From Zoogloea sp021286885 (GTDB taxonomy: Bacteria; Pseudomonadota; Gammaproteobacteria; Burkholderiales; Rhodocyclaceae), in NCBI RefSeq assembly GCF_041915215.1, contig NZ_JAYSBV010000004.1: a DNA stretch of 64,000 nt; one strand, written 5' to 3'. Position 1 is the stretch's first letter. The number at the start of each line of letters is the position of its first letter. The notes under the pieces were generated by a model. That model made no database searches. It saw nothing but the letters and a program-made list of their open reading frames with translations, and was not told the DNA's origin. Below, piece by piece: positions 25,292 through 33,681 of this stretch. The translations under genes were made by a program, and so were the position numbers.

Positions 25292-25767
25292 GCGGCCAGG
25301 CACGCCAGCACCAGATCCAGCCCTCGGTGCTGGATCGCCTGCTGGATGACGAACCCGAGCACCCCCAGCGCCATGCGGTTCTGCTCCACGAGCTGGAACA
25401 GTTTAAGCAATCCTTGGCCCGGGATCTGGAATGGCTGCTGAACACCCGCCTGCACCCGGACCACGATCTGTTCGAAGCCCATCCCCTCGCCCGCCGCTCC
25501 ATGCTGCGCTACGGGATTCCCGACCTGAGCGGGATCAGCCTACTCGCCCCAGACGACCGGGAACTGCTCCGCGAACAGCTCTGCAAAGCCATCGAAACCC
25601 ACGAACCGCGCCTGGGGCAGGTGCGGGTGAGCCTGGAAGCTCCCCGCGAAACCGAGCGACAGCTTCATTTTCGGGTGGATGCGGTACTGCGCCCCCATCC
25701 CCACCGCCCCCCGATCAGCTTCGACGCGACCCTGCAGCTCTCGTCCAACGTTTACAAGGTTCAGTAG
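25288..25767 (+). CDS. tssE: T6SS baseplate protein TssE (gp25-like)
   Basis: TssE is the gp25-like wedge component that nucleates sheath assembly. The 159-residue protein starts MSGQARQHQIQPSVLDRLLD. It continues with SLARDLEWLLNTRLHP, in which the D-L-x-x-L-L-N-T-R pattern is the gp25/TssE signature, then SMLRYGIPDLSG and a C-terminal strand pair with ERQLHFRVDAVLRPHP. The start at 25288 is fixed by four-base overlap with tssL. Its last seven bases overlap the 3' end of the convergent HpaI-type aldolase gene, leaving no room for a terminator. It closes the plus-strand T6SS operon. Confidence 0.92.
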   Translation: MSGQARQHQIQPSVLDRLLDDEPEHPQRHAVLLHELEQFKQSLARDLEWLLNTRLHPDHDLFEAHPLARRSMLRYGIPDLSGISLLAPDDRELLREQLCKAIETHEPRLGQVRVSLEAPRETERQLHFRVDAVLRPHPHRPPISFDATLQLSSNVYKVQ

Positions 25768-26561
25768 CTCCCCGGATACCCCTCACCCTCGCCCCCGCCC
25801 TTGTACGACTGGCACAGCTGGCTGGTGGCGGCGGCGAGGAGCATGGAATCCACCCCCACCGCGATGAAGCCTGCACCGGCTGCGCGATAGCGGGCGACCA
25901 GGGCCCGGTCGCCGCACAGCACACCGCCCACCTTGCCGGCATCGCGCACCTGGGCGAGGCCAGCGAGGATGCGGTCTACGATCTCCGGATGGTTGGCCTG
26001 GCCGAGCAGGCCGTAAGACGCAGCGAGGTCGGCCGCGCCGAAGAAGATGCCATCCACCCCCTCCACCGCCTGAATGGCGGCGAGATTGTCGTAGCCGAGG
26101 CGGGTTTCCACTTGCACCAGCAGGCACATCTGCCCGTTGGCCGCCTGGGCGTAATCGGCGATGCGCCCCCAGCGGGAGGCCCGGGCCAGGGCACTGCCCA
26201 CGCCCCGGATGCCGTGGGGCGGGTAGCGCATGGCTTCCACCAGGGCGCGGGCCTGCTCGGGCGTTTCGACCATGGGGATCAGCAGGGTCTGGACGCCGGT
26301 TTCCAGCAATTGCTTGATGAGCACGTGATCGCCCGTGGGCGGGCGCACCACCGGCTGGGCCGCGTAAGGGGCCATGGCCTGGAGCTGGGGCAGGATGGTC
26401 TGGAGGTCGTTGGGGCCGTGCTCGGCGTCGATCAGTAGCCAGTCAAAGCCCGCCCCGGCGCAGATCTCCGCGGTAAAACTGTTGCACAGGCCCATCCATA
26501 GGCCGTATTGCACGTCACCAGCGCGCAAGCGGCGCTTGAATTGATTGGCGGGCATTTGCAT
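25761..26561 (-). CDS. hpaI: HpaI/HpcH-type 2-oxo acid aldolase
   Basis: The 266-residue protein matches class II HpaI-type pyruvate aldolases (4-hydroxy-2-oxoheptanedioate aldolase), which use a divalent metal to split 4-hydroxy-2-oxo acids to pyruvate and an aldehyde. Conserved features include WLLIDAEHGPNDLQT (~40-54), the RPP motif, TLLIPMVETPEQAR, HGIRGVGSALARASRWGRI, the metal-binding Glu in LVQVET and Asp in FFGAADLAASYG. The ATG at 26561 has GGAG eight bases upstream. It lies 28 bases after the aldo/keto reductase gene. In this cluster it may act on 4-hydroxy-2-oxovalerate-like products beside DmpG; its substrate cannot be read from sequence. Confidence 0.88.
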   Translation of the reverse strand: MQMPANQFKRRLRAGDVQYGLWMGLCNSFTAEICAGAGFDWLLIDAEHGPNDLQTILPQLQAMAPYAAQPVVRPPTGDHVLIKQLLETGVQTLLIPMVETPEQARALVEAMRYPPHGIRGVGSALARASRWGRIADYAQAANGQMCLLVQVETRLGYDNLAAIQAVEGVDGIFFGAADLAASYGLLGQANHPEIVDRILAGLAQVRDAGKVGGVLCGDRALVARYRAAGAGFIAVGVDSMLLAAATSQLCQSYKGGGEGEGYPGSY

Positions 26562-26589
26562 GGCAGCACTCCGGATCAAGGGCTAAAGA

Positions 26590-27423
26590 TCAATGACCGA
26601 ATACGTCGGCATCGGGGGCGTTGGGGTCGGGGCGGCTGAGGGCGGCCAGGCGGCGGATTTCAGCGTCGCTCAGCTCAAAATCAAAACAGGCCAGGTTCTC
26701 GGCGAGACGCTGGGGGTTGGAGGACTTGGGAATCGGCAAAAAGCCCTGCTGGGTGTGCCAGCGCAACACCACCTGGGCGGGCGTGCGCCCCACCCGCTCG
26801 GCCACGGCGCAGATGGCGGGGTCGGCCAGCATCTGGCTGCCACGCCCGACCGGCCCCCAGGTTTCGGTGACGATGCCCTTGGCCTGATGGATGTCCACCA
26901 GATCCGGGCGGGCATGGTAAGGATCAAGCTGGATCTGGTTCACCTGCGGGCACAGACCACGCTCAAACAACTGGGCCAGGTGGGCCGGCTTGAAGTTGGA
27001 GGTGCCCACCGCCCGCACCAGCCCCCGTGCCTGCACCTGGAGCAGGCCTTCAAAGGCTTCCACATAGCGCCCCTGCTCCGGATTGGGCCAGTGCACCAGC
27101 AACAGATCAATGTAATCCAGCCCCAGGCGGCGCAAGCTGGCCTCGCAGGCCTGCTGCACGCCTGCAATGCTGTGCCACTGGCGGTTGAACTTGGTGGTGA
27201 CGAACACCTGCTCACGCGGTACACCGGAGGCGCGCACGCCCTGGCCCACGCCGGTTTCGTTCTGGTAGTTCTCGGCGGTGTCGATGTGGCGGTAGCCCAT
27301 TTCCAGGGCAGCCGCCACCACCGGCGCGCTCTCGGCATCATTCATGGGCCAGGTGCCAAGCCCCAGTTGGGGAATCTCGACGCCGTTGGACAGTTTGAGG
27401 GTGGGGGCCAGAAGATGGGACAT
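26590..27423 (-). CDS. Aldo/keto reductase (DkgA/DkgB-like)
   Basis: The 277-residue NADPH-dependent oxidoreductase of the aldo/keto reductase family reduces aldehydes or ketones to alcohols. Catalytic residues appear as Asp and Tyr in MGYRHIDTAENYQNE (~45-60), Lys in VTTKFNR and His in LLVHWPNPEQG. The cofactor loop IPKSSNPQRLAENLACFDF is near the C-terminus. It resembles 2,5-diketo-gluconate reductases, a broad-specificity group. It is separated from the upstream catabolic operon by an intrinsic terminator, so it and hpaI form their own unit. A detoxifying role for aldehydes from ring cleavage is inference. Confidence 0.88.
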   Translation of the reverse strand: MSHLLAPTLKLSNGVEIPQLGLGTWPMNDAESAPVVAAALEMGYRHIDTAENYQNETGVGQGVRASGVPREQVFVTTKFNRQWHSIAGVQQACEASLRRLGLDYIDLLLVHWPNPEQGRYVEAFEGLLQVQARGLVRAVGTSNFKPAHLAQLFERGLCPQVNQIQLDPYHARPDLVDIHQAKGIVTETWGPVGRGSQMLADPAICAVAERVGRTPAQVVLRWHTQQGFLPIPKSSNPQRLAENLACFDFELSDAEIRRLAALSRPDPNAPDADVFGH

Positions 27424-27445
27424 GTCTGCACCTTGCGTTGTAAAT

Positions 27446-27482
27446 CAAAAAATCCCGTCCACGGCACCAGGCCATGGACGGG
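27446..27482 (-). terminator. Intrinsic terminator ending the left catabolic operon
   Basis: CCCGTCCA (27454-27461) and TGGACGGG (27475-27482) form an eight-pair stem around a 13-base loop. On the minus strand the stem is followed by A then six T (27452-27447). It lies between the decarboxylase paralogue at 27608 and the aldo/keto reductase start at 27423. Confidence 0.82.
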
Positions 27483-27607
27483 CAGGAACACTCCGACAGA
27501 GGAGAGCGGCGACAACCGTAACATGCCATTGAGCTAAATCGCAGCATTCAACCGCCGCGCTACCGGCATGGCACAAAATCCCGGAGACAGGTGCGAACCC
27601 AAATGCC

Positions 27608-28417
27608 TCAGCCAACGAACCGGGCGGTGATACTGCCCAGATCCTGGAAACGGGCGGTGATGGAATCCCCCGCCGCCACCGGAATGGCCTCGGTGATCCC
27701 GCCACTCATCACAAAGCTGCCGGCGGGCAAGCGCACATCCTGTTCGGCCAGAATGTTCACCAGCATCGCGACCGCCTCGGCGGGGTCGCCCAGCACGGCG
27801 GCCCCGGCACCCATGGCGACGATCTCGCCGTTTTTCTCCAGCACCACGCCCAGGCTGCGCAGATCCAGCCCTGCAGCGGCACGCACCCGGCTGCCGGTGA
27901 TGAAGCGGGTCGAGGAGCCGTTGTCGGCGATCACGCTGGGCAGATCGAACTTGAAGCTTTCGAAGCGCGAGTCGATCACCTCCAGCGTGCCCACCACACA
28001 GTCGGTAGCGGCCAGCACATCGGCAGCGGTGCAATGGGGGCCGGCCAGGGGCTGGTTCAGCACAAAGCCGATTTCGCACTCCACCCGGGGGTGAATCATG
28101 CGGGCGCCGCTGATGGAAATGGCGCTGCCCTCGGAGGCCGCCATCCGGTCGGTCAGAAAGCCCACCAGAGGCTCGGAAACGCCCATCTGAAGCATCTTGG
28201 CGCGGGAGGTGAGGCCCGCCTTCCAGCCGATCAGGCGATGCCCGTCAGCCAGGTAATGCTGACGCAGGGCGGTCTGAATGGCATAGCCATCCGCCGGGCC
28301 CATCGCCGGAAAATCATTGGTCAGCTTGGGGATCTGGCGCCCTTCCGCCTGGGCGGCGGCCACCCGCGCGCACAGGGCAGCCACGTCTTGCGGATTCAAA
28401 TTTTGTACGCTGCTCAC
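27608..28417 (-). CDS. 4-oxalocrotonate decarboxylase paralogue (FAH/DmpH family)
   Basis: The 269-residue enzyme belongs to the hydratase/decarboxylase group of the meta-cleavage pathway. It is closer to DmpH-type 2-oxo-3-hexenedioate decarboxylases than to DmpE: IGWKAGLTSRAKMLQMGVSE parallels the GVKAGLTSHAKMKQMGV region of the second copy at 39348. Metal-binding acidic residues occur in IHPRVECEIGFVL, and GTLEVIDSRF, VIADNGSS and SGGITEAIPV are conserved. Its start overlaps the stop of the hydratase gene by four bases. The enzymes are known to form a hydratase-decarboxylase complex. Having two decarboxylases in one cluster suggests two substrates or two control regimes. Confidence 0.85.
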   Translation of the reverse strand: MSSVQNLNPQDVAALCARVAAAQAEGRQIPKLTNDFPAMGPADGYAIQTALRQHYLADGHRLIGWKAGLTSRAKMLQMGVSEPLVGFLTDRMAASEGSAISISGARMIHPRVECEIGFVLNQPLAGPHCTAADVLAATDCVVGTLEVIDSRFESFKFDLPSVIADNGSSTRFITGSRVRAAAGLDLRSLGVVLEKNGEIVAMGAGAAVLGDPAEAVAMLVNILAEQDVRLPAGSFVMSGGITEAIPVAAGDSITARFQDLGSITARFVG

Positions 28418-29211
28418 TTGCCCTTACCTCCAGAAAACTTGACCCGGCAGCTGCCCAAACCGCCCACGGTACACACCAGCTCATCCCCGTCGGCCACCGG
28501 CACCAGGGGCGATTGGGAGCCAGACAGAATCACCTCGCCGGCCTTGAACGGAATCCCCAGACTGCCCAGGGTGTTGGCCAGCCACACCACCGCATTGATG
28601 GGCGAGCCCTGCACCGCCGCCCCGGCGCTGGTGGAATGCACCGCGCCGTTCTTCTCCAGCACCATGCCCGCCACCGACACATCCAAATCGCGCAGATTGC
28701 CCCGGGCCTGGCCCAGCACGTACACGCCGCAGGAGGCGTTGTCGGCCACCGTGTCGATGATGCTGATCTTCCAGTCCCGGATGCGGGAGTCGATGATCTC
28801 GAAGCAGGGCAGCACGTAGTCGGTGGCGCGGATCACGTCCAGGGGCGTGATCCCCGGCCCCTGCAGATCTTCCTTGAGCACAAAGGCCAGTTCGGCCTCG
28901 GCCTTGGGCTGGATCAGCCCGTCCAGATCGATCACCTGCCCTTCCTCAAACACCATGGCCGAGGTGAGCTGGCCGAAGTCAGGCTGATACACCCCCAGCA
29001 TGGTCTGCACCGCCTTGCTGGTGACGCCGATTTTTTTGCCGACGATGCGCTCGCCCGCCGCCACCCGGCGCCGGATGAAATCTTCCTGGATGCGGTAGGC
29101 ATCTTCCAGGCTCAGCGCCGGTTCGCTCTCCACCAGGGGCGGCAGAGTGCTGCGGGTTTGCCAGGCCCGGAACAGGGCCTCGCCATAGTGGGCTATCTTG
29201 TGTTGATCCAT
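28414..29211 (-). CDS. dmpE: 2-hydroxypenta-2,4-dienoate hydratase (DmpE type)
   Basis: The 265-residue enzyme adds water to 2-hydroxypenta-2,4-dienoate to give 4-hydroxy-2-oxovalerate in the lower meta pathway. It starts MDQHKIAHYGEALFRAWQ and shows LSLEDAYRIQEDFIRRR, KIGVTSKAVQTMLGVYQPD, IQPKAEAELAFVL with the metal-binding Glu pair, and CFEIIDSRIRDWKI. The KIGVTSK and GVYQPDFG segments are hallmarks of the hydratase side of the family. It follows livM after 37 bases, so uptake genes and this catabolic pair look cotranscribed. The partner decarboxylase overlaps its 3' end. Confidence 0.9.
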   Translation of the reverse strand: MDQHKIAHYGEALFRAWQTRSTLPPLVESEPALSLEDAYRIQEDFIRRRVAAGERIVGKKIGVTSKAVQTMLGVYQPDFGQLTSAMVFEEGQVIDLDGLIQPKAEAELAFVLKEDLQGPGITPLDVIRATDYVLPCFEIIDSRIRDWKISIIDTVADNASCGVYVLGQARGNLRDLDVSVAGMVLEKNGAVHSTSAGAAVQGSPINAVVWLANTLGSLGIPFKAGEVILSGSQSPLVPVADGDELVCTVGGLGSCRVKFSGGKGK

Positions 29212-29248
29212 GTTTCACAACCCTCGGTTCAAGGCTGCCCGGGCTGGC

Positions 29249-30232
29249 TCAAAGCTTGAGCCGGCGCTGGATGGGCAGCAGTTCAAAACGTAGTTTCTCT
29301 TCGATGAAGCCGGCCAGACCCTGACGCAGGCCCAGGGTCATCAGCACCGCCAGCAGGCCCAGGCCGAGCTGGTACCAGGTGCCGTAATCGCTCAAGAATT
29401 TGTTGAGCGCCCAGAACACCAGGGCCCCCGCCAGCGCACCTTCGATCCGCCCGATCCCGCCGATCATCACGATGAAGATCGCAAACGCGGTCCAGTTCAC
29501 CCCGAAGGCCGCATCCGGGCTGATGCGCAGATTGCTGACGAAATACAGGGCCCCCGCCAGGCCGCAGCCCAGGGCCGCCACCACATACACCGCCAGTTTC
29601 ATGCGCTGTACCGCAACGCCCTGGCTTTCGGCGGCCACCTCACTATCGCGGATCGCCAGCAAGGCCAGCCCTTCCTTGCTGCGCAAGAAGAGGTAGACCA
29701 GCCCCACCGTAGCCGTCACGCAGGCCAGGGCCACCCAGAAGGTGGTGTATTGGCGCGTGGTCCGGCTGATCCCGCGCAGGGCGGTCAGGCTGGTGCCGGA
29801 GCCGCCCCCCACCAGGCTGATATTGGCCACGGTCAGGCGCACCACTTCGGCGATCACCCAGGTGCCTATCGAGAAATACCCGCCCTGCAGGCGGAAGGCG
29901 ACCCACGAGATGGGCACCGCCAGGGCGGCCGCCACTAGGGCCGCCAGCGGAATCGCCACAAACGGGTTGATCCCCAGAAAATTGCCCATCACCAACATCA
30001 CGTAGCCGCCGATGCCAAAGTAGGCCTGCTGGCCCACCGACACCATGCCGCCGTAGCCGGCCAGCAGGTTCCACATCATCGCGAAGATGAAATAGGCGGC
30101 AATCTCGACAAACTCGCGCAGCCAGGAGGGCTCCGCCCAGAAAGGCAGGCTGGCGCCCACCAGCACCAGGGCTGCGCCCGTCACCAGCACCGCCCGGCTC
30201 GCCGGGGTGCTGCGTATCACTGTTACCGTCAT
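29249..30232 (-). CDS. ABC transporter permease, LivM type
   Basis: The 327-residue inner-membrane permease belongs to the hydrophobic/branched-chain amino acid uptake family and forms a heterodimer with the LivH-type protein. It has about nine hydrophobic segments and the LivM features MMWNLLAGYGGMVSVGQQAY and FGIGGYVMLVMGNFLGINP near residues 50-90. VMIGGIGRIEGALAGALVF, the family EAA-like loop, lies near residue 255. It is 16 bases after the livH-type gene. Many transporters of this class sit in aromatic-acid gene clusters and carry aromatic acids instead of amino acids; context favours that here. Confidence 0.9.
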   Translation of the reverse strand: MTVTVIRSTPASRAVLVTGAALVLVGASLPFWAEPSWLREFVEIAAYFIFAMMWNLLAGYGGMVSVGQQAYFGIGGYVMLVMGNFLGINPFVAIPLAALVAAALAVPISWVAFRLQGGYFSIGTWVIAEVVRLTVANISLVGGGSGTSLTALRGISRTTRQYTTFWVALACVTATVGLVYLFLRSKEGLALLAIRDSEVAAESQGVAVQRMKLAVYVVAALGCGLAGALYFVSNLRISPDAAFGVNWTAFAIFIVMIGGIGRIEGALAGALVFWALNKFLSDYGTWYQLGLGLLAVLMTLGLRQGLAGFIEEKLRFELLPIQRRLKL

Positions 30233-30248
30233 TGCGCGTCTCCTGGCC

Positions 30249-31109
30249 TCAGCCCTTGGTCTTGGGAAAGAGGCCGTTGGGTTTCACCACCAGCACCAGC
30301 AAAAAGATCAGGTGGCCGAACCACACCCCCCAGCCCGGATCAAACAAAAAACCCACCTGCTGGGTGATGCCCAGCACCAGCGCCCCCAGCAGGGTGCCCC
30401 AGAAGGAGCCCATCCCGCCGATGATCACCGCCTCAAAGGCGAACAGCAGCAGCATGGGGCCGTCGGCAGGCGAGACGGTGGTGCGCAGGCTCTGGAACAC
30501 CCCCGCCAGGGCGATCAGCCCGAAGGCCAGCCCGGTGGCGATGCCGTAGATCCGGTGGGCGTTGAGCCCCATCAGGGCCGCCACCTCCTTATCGTCCGAC
30601 ACCGCCCGGAAGGCCCGGCCCAGGGCGGTACGGTCGAACATGAACTGCATGGAGCCGGTACAGAACAGGGCCATCCCGAGAATGACGAGGGGCAGCACGC
30701 CCACCGCCACATCACCGGGCAGCGTCAGGCTCCGGGTATTGAGCCCCTCCAGCTCGAAGGCCCGGGGATCTGCCGAAAAGAGTTCGAGCAGCAGGTTCTG
30801 GAGAATGATGGAGAGCCCGAAGGTCACCACCAGCGAAGGCAGCGGGTTGCGCCCCAGGGTGCGGTTGAGCACGCCCACCTGCAGCCCGTAGCCGAGCAGC
30901 ATGGCAAGCGGGATCAGCACCAGGGCCACCAGCACCGGGTTGTTGCCGCACAGGGGCGCGAGGGCAATCGCCCCGTAGGCGCCGGTCACGATCAGGTCTC
31001 CCTGGGCGATGTTGGTGAGGCGCATCACCCCAAACATCATGGACAGTCCGAGGGCAAACAGGCAGTACAGCCCCCCCAGCAGGACGCCCTGAATCACAGT
31101 TTCAAGCAT
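30249..31109 (-). CDS. ABC transporter permease, LivH type
   Basis: The 286-residue permease pairs with the LivM-type protein. It begins MLETVIQGVLLGGLYCLFAL, followed by LSMMFGVMRLTNIAQGDLIV, the typical LivH start. VIIGGMGSFWGTLLGALVL near residue 225 is the family cytoplasmic loop that contacts the ATPase. About eight membrane segments are seen. It follows the livF-type gene after 55 bases that carry a 12-base tandem repeat. Confidence 0.9.
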   Translation of the reverse strand: MLETVIQGVLLGGLYCLFALGLSMMFGVMRLTNIAQGDLIVTGAYGAIALAPLCGNNPVLVALVLIPLAMLLGYGLQVGVLNRTLGRNPLPSLVVTFGLSIILQNLLLELFSADPRAFELEGLNTRSLTLPGDVAVGVLPLVILGMALFCTGSMQFMFDRTALGRAFRAVSDDKEVAALMGLNAHRIYGIATGLAFGLIALAGVFQSLRTTVSPADGPMLLLFAFEAVIIGGMGSFWGTLLGALVLGITQQVGFLFDPGWGVWFGHLIFLLVLVVKPNGLFPKTKG

Positions 31110-31133
31110 GGCGATAAGTCCGGGTCAGGTTCC

Positions 31134-31157
31134 AGGTCGGGTTTGAGGTCGGGTTTC
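31134..31157. repeat. 12-base tandem repeat in livF-livH gap
   Basis: AGGTCGGGTTTG (31134-31145) is followed directly by AGGTCGGGTTTC (31146-31157), 11 of 12 bases identical, with a weaker related copy just upstream. It fills much of the gap between the livF stop and the livH start and looks like a recent small tandem duplication. Confidence 0.6.
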
Positions 31158-31164
31158 AATCACT

Positions 31165-31890
31165 TCAGATCCCGAAATAGGCATGGCTGATCTGTTCGCG
31201 GCTCAGGCTGGCGCTCGGCCCTTCGAGGGACACCTGACCTTCCTGCAGGCAATACACCCGCTGGGAAACCCGCTGGGCCACCAGCACGTCCTGCTCCACG
31301 ATCACCACGCTCATGCCCTCCCCGGTGATGCTGGGCAGGGCGTCGTAGATCTCCTTGATCACCACCGGGGCCAGACCGAGGGAGATTTCGTCGCACAGCA
31401 GGAGGCGCGGATTGCTCATCAACGCCCGGCCAATGGCCACCATCTGCTGCTGCCCGCCCGACAGGGAAGTGGCCGGGTGGCGCCGTTTCTCGGCCAGGAT
31501 GGGAAACAGGGCATACAGCCGCGCCAGGTTCCAGGGCCCCGGGCGCCCGGTGTAGCCGCCCAGGCGCAGGTTCTCCTCCACCGTCAGGCTGGGGAAGAGG
31601 CGGCGCCCCTCGGGTACCAGGGCAATCCCCCGGGCCACGATGGCCTCCGGCGGCAGCCCGCCGATGGGCTGGCCGTCCAGCAGCACCGCCTCGGCGGCCA
31701 CCGGCAGCAGCCCGGTAATGGATTTGAGCAAGGTGCTCTTGCCCGCCCCGTTGGCGCCGATCACCGCCACGGTTTCGCCCGCCGCCACCTGAAAATCCAC
31801 CCCGAACAGGGCCTGGGCATCGCCGTAGCGGGCCTGAAGCCCGTGGGTCTGGAGCAGCACGCCGGCTGCGGGCTTGATGGATGTGCTCAT
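31165..31890 (-). CDS. ABC transporter ATPase, LivF type
   Basis: The 241-residue ATPase is the second nucleotide-binding subunit of the uptake system. It carries Walker A GANGAGKST (~50), LVPEGRRLFPSLTVEENLRL (the LivF-specific stretch), signature LSGGQQQMVAIGRALM and Walker B LLLCDEISLGLAP. I chose the ATG at 31890, which overlaps the stop of the livG-type gene (ATGA). A longer reading from 32034 would only duplicate the frame under livG. ATG at 31890 gives the usual family length. Confidence 0.92.
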   Translation of the reverse strand: MSTSIKPAAGVLLQTHGLQARYGDAQALFGVDFQVAAGETVAVIGANGAGKSTLLKSITGLLPVAAEAVLLDGQPIGGLPPEAIVARGIALVPEGRRLFPSLTVEENLRLGGYTGRPGPWNLARLYALFPILAEKRRHPATSLSGGQQQMVAIGRALMSNPRLLLCDEISLGLAPVVIKEIYDALPSITGEGMSVVIVEQDVLVAQRVSQRVYCLQEGQVSLEGPSASLSREQISHAYFGI

Positions 31891-32609
31891 GCTTCCAGCC
31901 CCATGTATACCCGACGCACGTCCGGGTTGCTCATCACCGCCTCGGGCGCGCCCTCCGCCAGCTTGGCGCCGAAGTTGATCACCAGCAGCCGGTCGGCAAT
32001 CGACATCAGCGCATGCACCACGTGCTCGATCCACAGCATGGTCACGCCCTCGGCCTTGATACGCTTGAGCTCATCCACCAGTTCGTGGGCCTCGTGCTCG
32101 GTGAGCCCGCCGGCGATTTCGTCCAGCAACAGCAGCCGGGGGCGCGTCGCCAGCGCCCGGGCCAGCTCCAGGCGCTTGCGGTTGAGCAGGGTGAGCCCGC
32201 CCGCCGGGCGGTTGGCCTGGGCCTTGAGACCGGTTTTTTCGAGCACCTCAGCGGCCAGTTCCCAGGCCTGCTTCTCGGGCAGTTCGCCGCCAAAGCAGGC
32301 GGCGGTCACCAGATTCTCGAACACCGTCATGTTTCCGAAGGGATGGGGTACCTGGTAGCTGCGCCCGATGCCCGCCCGGCAGCGCCGGTGGGGGCGCAGC
32401 CGGCCCACATCCTCACCACCGAAGCGGATCGTCCCCGCATCGGCCCGCACATCCCCCGAGATGAGGTTGAACAGGGTTGTCTTGCCAGCGCCGTTGGGTC
32501 CGAGAATGCCCAGGGTCTCCCCTTCCAGCACCTGGAAGGAAACATCCTGGGTCACCTTGAGCGCCCCGTAGCTTTTGCTGACCTGATCCACTTCCAGCAG
32601 CACAGTCAT
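31887..32609 (-). CDS. ABC transporter ATPase, LivG type
   Basis: The 240-residue ATPase starts MTVLLEVDQVSKSYGALKV. Walker A is GPNGAGKTTLFNLISGD (~40), the signature is LTLLNRKRLELARALATRP (the LivG variant without a canonical LSGGQ), and Walker B is LLLLDEIAGGLTEHE. The C-terminal tail VRRVYMG is typical of LivG. The ATG at 32609 is chosen since the upstream in-frame residues to 32714 do not look coding. It lies 22 bases after the outer-membrane channel gene. Confidence 0.92.
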   Translation of the reverse strand: MTVLLEVDQVSKSYGALKVTQDVSFQVLEGETLGILGPNGAGKTTLFNLISGDVRADAGTIRFGGEDVGRLRPHRRCRAGIGRSYQVPHPFGNMTVFENLVTAACFGGELPEKQAWELAAEVLEKTGLKAQANRPAGGLTLLNRKRLELARALATRPRLLLLDEIAGGLTEHEAHELVDELKRIKAEGVTMLWIEHVVHALMSIADRLLVINFGAKLAEGAPEAVMSNPDVRRVYMGLEA

Positions 32610-32631
32610 GGCTATCGCTCGGCCAAGCCGC

Positions 32632-33549
32632 TCAGAAGGGGAACACGGCCTTGAGCCAGAAGATCGAGGTATCGGCCCGGTTGCGTACTGCGTTGTCCTG
32701 CTGGAACTTGGCATTCACAAACCAGCCCTTGCCGCTGTCGTAGCGCACCGAGGGGCCGATGGCGAAGGCGCGGCCCTTGTTGTTGGCCACCGTCACGCCG
32801 TACTGCTGGTCATCGGTGATCTGCTGATAGGCGTAGCCGCCCACCCCCAGCGTCAGCCCGTTCCCCAGGCCCCAGCCCAGGGCGTAGTCGAGGATCAGCT
32901 CCTGGCCCGAGCGGTAATCGGTGTCGTGGTTTTTCAGGTTGTAGGTCCACATGGCCTTCAGGTCGGCATTGAACCCGGTGGGGTTGATGTAGCTGAGCCC
33001 GGCCACCGGCTGGATCGCCCAGTAGTTCCGCCCGATGTTGGCCACGTCGGTCTTGTCATAGCTGCCGGTGGGGGCATACACATCCAGCGCCAGCACGGTG
33101 TGGAGTTTGTCGGAGTGATGCCAGCCCAGCACCGCCCCGAGGGTCATGTCCCCAATGCCGGTCTTGCTCTGGGCGGTGCCCGGGGCAACCTTCACATCCA
33201 GATTCACCAGGGGCAGGATGGCGTGGAAGCCGAGGGACGCGCCGGCCACCTGGGTATCGGTGATCCACACCACACGCGGCACCACCGCATTCGCCTTGAC
33301 GCTGAAGGTGGAGGGCGTCACCACCTGACCGCTGTTGCCCTTGGCGTTGTCGGCGCTCAGATGCTCGCCCCAGACCATCCCGTACACGCCCGGCGGGGGC
33401 AGCGCACAGCAGGTGAAGTTTTCGGCGCCGACCGGGTAGACCGAGCCGCCGCCTTCGGTGGCGTAGGCCGCGCCCATCAGACCGAAAGTGCCAAAAACAG
33501 CAGAAGAAACAGCCACAGAAAGAGCCGTAGAAACAGCGTGCTTGAACAT
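32632..33549 (-). CDS. Outer-membrane channel, phenol-degradation (MetA/SphA) family
   Basis: The 305-residue protein has a signal peptide (MFKHAVSTALSVAVSSAVFG, with likely cleavage after AYA near residue 30). A beta-strand-rich domain with alternating aromatic residues follows and ends in FWLKAVFPF, a C-terminal Phe typical of outer-membrane barrels. It resembles channels described as MetA-pathway of phenol degradation proteins, thought to admit hydrophobic aromatic compounds. It is inserted between the substrate-binding and ATPase genes of the ABC transporter, which ties outer- and inner-membrane uptake of the same compound. The start at 33549 gives a clean signal peptide; the longer reading does not. 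Confidence 0.85.
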   Translation of the reverse strand: MFKHAVSTALSVAVSSAVFGTFGLMGAAYATEGGGSVYPVGAENFTCCALPPPGVYGMVWGEHLSADNAKGNSGQVVTPSTFSVKANAVVPRVVWITDTQVAGASLGFHAILPLVNLDVKVAPGTAQSKTGIGDMTLGAVLGWHHSDKLHTVLALDVYAPTGSYDKTDVANIGRNYWAIQPVAGLSYINPTGFNADLKAMWTYNLKNHDTDYRSGQELILDYALGWGLGNGLTLGVGGYAYQQITDDQQYGVTVANNKGRAFAIGPSVRYDSGKGWFVNAKFQQDNAVRNRADTSIFWLKAVFPF

Positions 33550-33681
33550 GGTGCGAAATCCTTTAATCAGTTGTGCAGACAAAGCGCGGCCTGGCGGCGC
33601 CCCAGCGGAGGGCGCCGGCACACGGCCCGGGGCCGTCAGCATGAAATGGGGGAGGCGCCGTCCGGCAGCCTCAGGAGGGGC

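Noticed and set aside
30207..31190. Long plus-strand frames opposite the livH/livM, dmpG/dmpH and aldehyde dehydrogenase genes
   Set aside because: High G+C third positions keep antisense frames open; the products are His/Gln/Gly-rich and match nothing, and the opposite strand genes are certain.
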